Part shown: positions 61,128 through 64,000 of the stretch, piece after piece
Layout: every line of letters starts with the position of its first letter
Numbering within the stretch: position 1 is the stretch's first letter
Assembly (NCBI GenBank): GCA_963800865.1
Contig: CAWDCL010000005.1
Location: forward strand, 248,001-312,000
Direction of reading: 5' to 3'
DNA: 64,000 nucleotides
Origin: JALOKP01 sp963800865
GTDB lineage: Bacteria; Acidobacteriota; Polarisedimenticolia; J045
The notes under the pieces: model-generated
Seen by the model: only the letters and a program-made list of their open reading frames with translations
What the model was told of the DNA's origin: nothing
Databases searched by the model: none
Position numbers and translations under genes: made by a program

Positions 61128-61568
61128 ATGCTGCGCGGCCACGCCACCGCGAAAATCGACGACAAGGGCCGGGTCAAGATCCCGTCCGAGTTCCTCGACC
61201 TCTTCCTGTCGCTGTGCAGCGAGGAGCGGCGCGTCTTCGTCACCTCCCGCGACGGCGAGATGGTGCTCGTTTACCCGCTCCCGGTCTGGGAGGCGCACGA
61301 GCGCAAGCTGGCGGAGCTGCCGTCGACCGACCCGGCCGTCGAGTCCTACCTGCGTACCGTCAACTTCTGGGGCCGCGAGGCCGCGATCGACGCCGCGGGA
61401 CGGGTGCTGGTTCACCCGCTCCTGCGCGAGCGGGCCGCCATCGCCGGCGAGCTCTCCGTGTTCGGCAAGCAGAACGTGCTCGAGATCTGCGCCTACGAGC
61501 ATTTCCGGGTACGGCCGCCGACGGTCTCCAGGGACGACCTGTCGCGGCTGTCTCAGTACGGCGTGTGA
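61128..61568 (+). CDS. mraZ: Transcriptional regulator MraZ
   Basis: 146 residues with two SpoVT/AbrB-like beta-alpha units: MLRGHATAKIDDKGRVKIPSEF and WGREAAIDAAGRVLVHPLLRERAAI. The DKGRVKIP and DAAGRVLVHP stretches hold the DNA-binding arginines. It forms ring-shaped oligomers that bind direct repeats upstream of its own operon. GGAG lies 5 nt upstream of the ATG. The stop overlaps rsmH (TGATG). Confidence 0.95.
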   Translation: MLRGHATAKIDDKGRVKIPSEFLDLFLSLCSEERRVFVTSRDGEMVLVYPLPVWEAHERKLAELPSTDPAVESYLRTVNFWGREAAIDAAGRVLVHPLLRERAAIAGELSVFGKQNVLEICAYEHFRVRPPTVSRDDLSRLSQYGV

Positions 61569-62536
61569 TGGCACCCCGTGGGGAAGCAATCGCCGTGGCC
61601 TCTTCCCTTCCGCTGCACCGTCCCGTCCTGACGGTCGAGGTGCTCGCCGCCCTCGACCCGCGATCGGGCAGGCTGCTGCTCGACGGCACCGTCGGAACGG
61701 GCGGTCACGCGGCGGCATGGCTGGAGGCGAGCGCTCCCGACGGCTGCGTGATTGCGCTCGACCGCGACGGCTCGGCGCTGGCCGCGGCCGGTGAGCGGCT
61801 CGCGGCGTTCGGCGATCGCGCGCGCCTCGTGCACGCCGACTACCGCGACGCCTCGGACCTCCTCGACGGGCTCGGCGTCGAAGCGATCGACGCGGCGCTG
61901 ATCGACCTCGGCCTCGGCACGCACCAGATCGACGATCCGGAGCGGGGGTTCGCGTTCCGCTTCGACAGCCCGCTCGACATGCGGTTCGACCGCGACACGC
62001 CCGGCCCCACCGCGGCCGACCTGGTCAATCACCTCCCCGAGCCGGAACTGGCGCGGGTGCTGTTCGAGTACGGCGAGGAGCGCGCCTCGCGCCGGCTGGC
62101 GCGGTTGATCGTCGAAGCACGGCGCCGGCAACCGATCCGCACCACCTCCGAGCTGGCGAGGCTCGTGCGGTCCACCCTCGGCGGCCACGGCCGGGACCGC
62201 ATCGACCCGGCGACCCGCACCTTCCAGGCGCTGCGGATCGCCGTCAACCGCGAGCTCGAGGGCCTGGCCGAGGCGATCGAGGCCCTGGTCCGGCGGCTCG
62301 CCCCCGGCGGGCGGCTGGCGGTGATCTCCTACCACAGCCTCGAGGACCGGGTCGTCAAGCACACGCTGCGGCGGCTCGCCGAGCCCTGCCACTGCCGTCG
62401 CGGCGACCCGTGCAGCTGCGGCGCGCTGATGCTGCTCGAGCTCGAGGAGCGGCACCCCGTCACCCCGTCCGAGGACGAAGTCGCCGTCAATCCCAGGGCG
62501 CGCTCGGCGAAGCTGCGCTGGGGGATCCGCCGATGA
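61568..62536 (+). CDS. rsmH: 16S rRNA (cytosine(1402)-N(4))-methyltransferase
   Basis: 322 residues, S-adenosylmethionine-dependent. Contains HRPVLTVEVLAAL, DGTVGTGGHAAAWLE (SAM loop), IALDRDGSAL, DAALIDLGLGTHQIDDPERGFAFR, TRTFQALRIAVNRELE and VISYHSLEDRVVKHTLRRL, with a final KLRWGIRR. It methylates C1402 in the ribosomal decoding site. Second gene of the dcw operon. Confidence 0.96.
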   Translation: MAPRGEAIAVASSLPLHRPVLTVEVLAALDPRSGRLLLDGTVGTGGHAAAWLEASAPDGCVIALDRDGSALAAAGERLAAFGDRARLVHADYRDASDLLDGLGVEAIDAALIDLGLGTHQIDDPERGFAFRFDSPLDMRFDRDTPGPTAADLVNHLPEPELARVLFEYGEERASRRLARLIVEARRRQPIRTTSELARLVRSTLGGHGRDRIDPATRTFQALRIAVNRELEGLAEAIEALVRRLAPGGRLAVISYHSLEDRVVKHTLRRLAEPCHCRRGDPCSCGALMLLELEERHPVTPSEDEVAVNPRARSAKLRWGIRR

Positions 62537-62925
62537 GCCTGCCGCGCGGCGTGCAGAACCGCCCGGCCGTGGCGGAGAGCCACCCCAAGGTCGTCGTCGA
62601 CCTGCTGGGCTGGATGGCACGGGCCTTCGTACTCGTGATGCCGCTGCTGGTCCTGGTCGCCTCCTGGGTACCCGGCACCGCGCTGCGCTACGAGTGCACC
62701 CAGCTGCTCGACGACATCCACCGGACCGAGCTCGAGCGCCGCGGCCTGTACGCCGAGAAGGCGAAGCTCCTCGAGACGGACCGGCTGCGGATCGAAGCCG
62801 AGCGCCTGGGACTGTCGGCTCCGCTCCCCGGCGACGGCCCGTGGCCCGTCGCGAGCGCGGCGTCGATCCCGCGCCCCGCTCCCGCTCCGCCCGCGCCGGG
62901 CGACACGCCCGAGGACCGGCCATGA
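62533..62925 (+). CDS. ftsL: Cell division protein FtsL-like
   Basis: 130 residues, one transmembrane helix (AFVLVMPLLVLVASWVPGTALRY) and a short coiled coil (IHRTELERRGLYAEKAKLLETDRLRIEAERLGLSAP), then a Pro-rich tail. Position between rsmH and the penicillin-binding protein and topology identify FtsL, whose sequence is poorly conserved. ATG overlaps the rsmH stop, and its own stop overlaps the next ATG. Confidence 0.75.
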   Translation: MSLPRGVQNRPAVAESHPKVVVDLLGWMARAFVLVMPLLVLVASWVPGTALRYECTQLLDDIHRTELERRGLYAEKAKLLETDRLRIEAERLGLSAPLPGDGPWPVASAASIPRPAPAPPAPGDTPEDRP

Positions 62926-64000
62926 GCGCTCCGTCCCTGCTCCCCACGGCCCGCCGCCGCGCCGTGCTCGCGGCGCTGCTTCTGGCGGGATTGCTGCTCG
63001 TGGCGCGCCTGCTGGAGCTGCAGGTCGTCCGGCACGACCTGCTCTCCGCGCGCGCCAAGTCGCAGCTGGAGGACATCGTCGAGATCCCGGGGCCGCGCGG
63101 GAACATCTACGACCGGAACGAACAACTGATGGCGACGAGCGTCCCGGTCGAGGTGCTCGCCGTCGAACCGCGCAAGGTCAACCCGAATGTCCTCGGCGCG
63201 ATCGAGACCGCTGCGGGCGCGGAACGCGGGCGCCTCACGCGGCGCGCGGCTGACCGCTGGGTCATCGTCCGGCGCGACTGCGACGCCGCGGCCCGCGCCG
63301 CGGTGGAGCGGCTGATCGACAAGGACGTCGTCCCGAAGGACGCGATCTGGTGGCAGCCGGGCTACGAGCGCTCCTACCCGCTCGGCCCCCGCGCGGCCCA
63401 CGTGCTGGGGTACATCTCGCTCGACGGCGAGCGCGCGGAAGGGGTCGAGCGCTTCTACGACCGGATGCTGCGCACGTCCGGGACGCGCATGTCGCTCTCG
63501 ATGGACGCGCTGCGCAACCGGCTCGAGCTGGTCGGAGCCGACGACGGGCCCAACGAGGGCGCGTCGCTGATGCTGACGATCGACGCGCGCATCCAGGCGG
63601 CGCTCGAGGGGGCGCTGGCCGCGGCGGTCGAGACGAACGGCGCGAAGGCGGCCCAGGGGATCGTGCTCGATCCGCGGACGGGCGAGGTGCTGGCGCTCGC
63701 CGCCGCGCCGGCCTACGACCCGAACGACTACGGCGAGGTGCCGCTCGACCGGCACCGCAACCGGCCGATCGAGTTCCCGTTCGAGCCCGGCTCGGTGATG
63801 AAGCCCTTCACGGCCACGGCCCTGGTGGAGTCGGGCGAGGTGCGCGGGACCGAATCGGTCTACTGCGAGCAGGGGCGCTGGAAGATCAGCAGGAGCCGTA
63901 CCCTGAGCGACGTCGCCAGGCACGGGACGCTCACGCTGCCCGAAGTGATCCAGCTCTCGAGCAACATCGGGATCGTCAAGTTCTCGCGCCGCCTCGAGGC
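62922..64000 (+). CDS. ftsI: Peptidoglycan transpeptidase FtsI (PBP3), N-terminal part
   Basis: About 360 residues before the window ends. One N-terminal membrane helix (AVLAALLLAGLLLVARLLELQVV), a PBP dimer domain starting IPGPRGNIYDRNEQLMATSV, then the transpeptidase domain with ALAAAPAYDPNDYGEVP and active-site Ser in EPGSVMKPF (SxxK); SSNIG is the second motif. The KTG motif lies beyond the window. It cross-links septal peptidoglycan. ATG overlaps the ftsL stop (ATGA). Confidence 0.94.
   Translation, partial: MSAPSLLPTARRRAVLAALLLAGLLLVARLLELQVVRHDLLSARAKSQLEDIVEIPGPRGNIYDRNEQLMATSVPVEVLAVEPRKVNPNVLGAIETAAGAERGRLTRRAADRWVIVRRDCDAAARAAVERLIDKDVVPKDAIWWQPGYERSYPLGPRAAHVLGYISLDGERAEGVERFYDRMLRTSGTRMSLSMDALRNRLELVGADDGPNEGASLMLTIDARIQAALEGALAAAVETNGAKAAQGIVLDPRTGEVLALAAAPAYDPNDYGEVPLDRHRNRPIEFPFEPGSVMKPFTATALVESGEVRGTESVYCEQGRWKISRSRTLSDVARHGTLTLPEVIQLSSNIGIVKFSRRLE

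Overview
The window is a dense, high-GC (roughly 70 percent by eye) bacterial chromosome segment with about 47 protein-coding genes, no rRNA or tRNA genes, no CRISPR array and no recognisable insertion sequence. The organism looks like a Gram-negative from Acidobacteriota, perhaps a Thermoanaerobaculia-type lineage. This rests on a VWA protein of the VWFA-related acidobacterial type, a Ser/Thr kinase-TPR fusion, an OmpA lipoprotein, BamA-like and OmpW-like barrels and a TonB-type protein. There is no marker RNA, so the placement is an inference.

Layout. 2-9261: end of an RND efflux pump, a membrane Ser/Thr kinase with TPR sensor, a DUF3303-like protein, an aldehyde dehydrogenase, an SH3 protein, a TauE/SafE exporter and cytochrome bd oxidase (cydAB). 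9275-16331: phosphoketolase, an outer-membrane barrel, a homocysteine methyltransferase/MTHFR fusion, an aldo/keto reductase and an OmpA lipoprotein. 16619-23371: a cyclophilin-like protein coupled to a large secreted protein, an alcohol dehydrogenase, a VWA protein and a long-chain acyl-CoA ligase. 23486-30812: a tightly overlapping run of secreted and membrane proteins, including a metallopeptidase/PD40-propeller/beta-barrel fusion. 30823-34831: gatB, a membrane metallopeptidase, ftsE and ftsX, coupled by overlaps. 34989-37631: an M1 aminopeptidase-like protein.

37758-46398 is a complete phosphate regulon: phoB on the plus strand and pstS-pstC-pstA-pstB-phoU-phoR on the minus strand. Pho-box direct repeats with an 11-bp period lie upstream of both phoB and pstS. 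46820-49263: a peroxiredoxin-like protein and an unusual receiver/transmembrane/TonB fusion. 49439-58616: a histidine kinase, ligA, an NtrC-type regulator, an HtrA protease, a second NtrC-type regulator and a TPR protein in one overlapping minus-strand run, probably an envelope-stress circuit with ligA embedded in it. 58834-60710: an XRE-TPR regulator coupled to a small secreted protein. 61128-64000: the start of the dcw cluster (mraZ, rsmH, ftsL, ftsI) behind a clear sigma70 promoter with three MraZ boxes.

Two patterns cut across the window. Five genes are disrupted by small indels; at least four of the sites lie in or next to C/G runs and would be repaired by adding one base, which suggests consensus errors rather than decayed genes. 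In addition, several start codons lie only 6-7 nt downstream of a TANNNT -10 element without a Shine-Dalgarno sequence, suggesting leaderless mRNAs.
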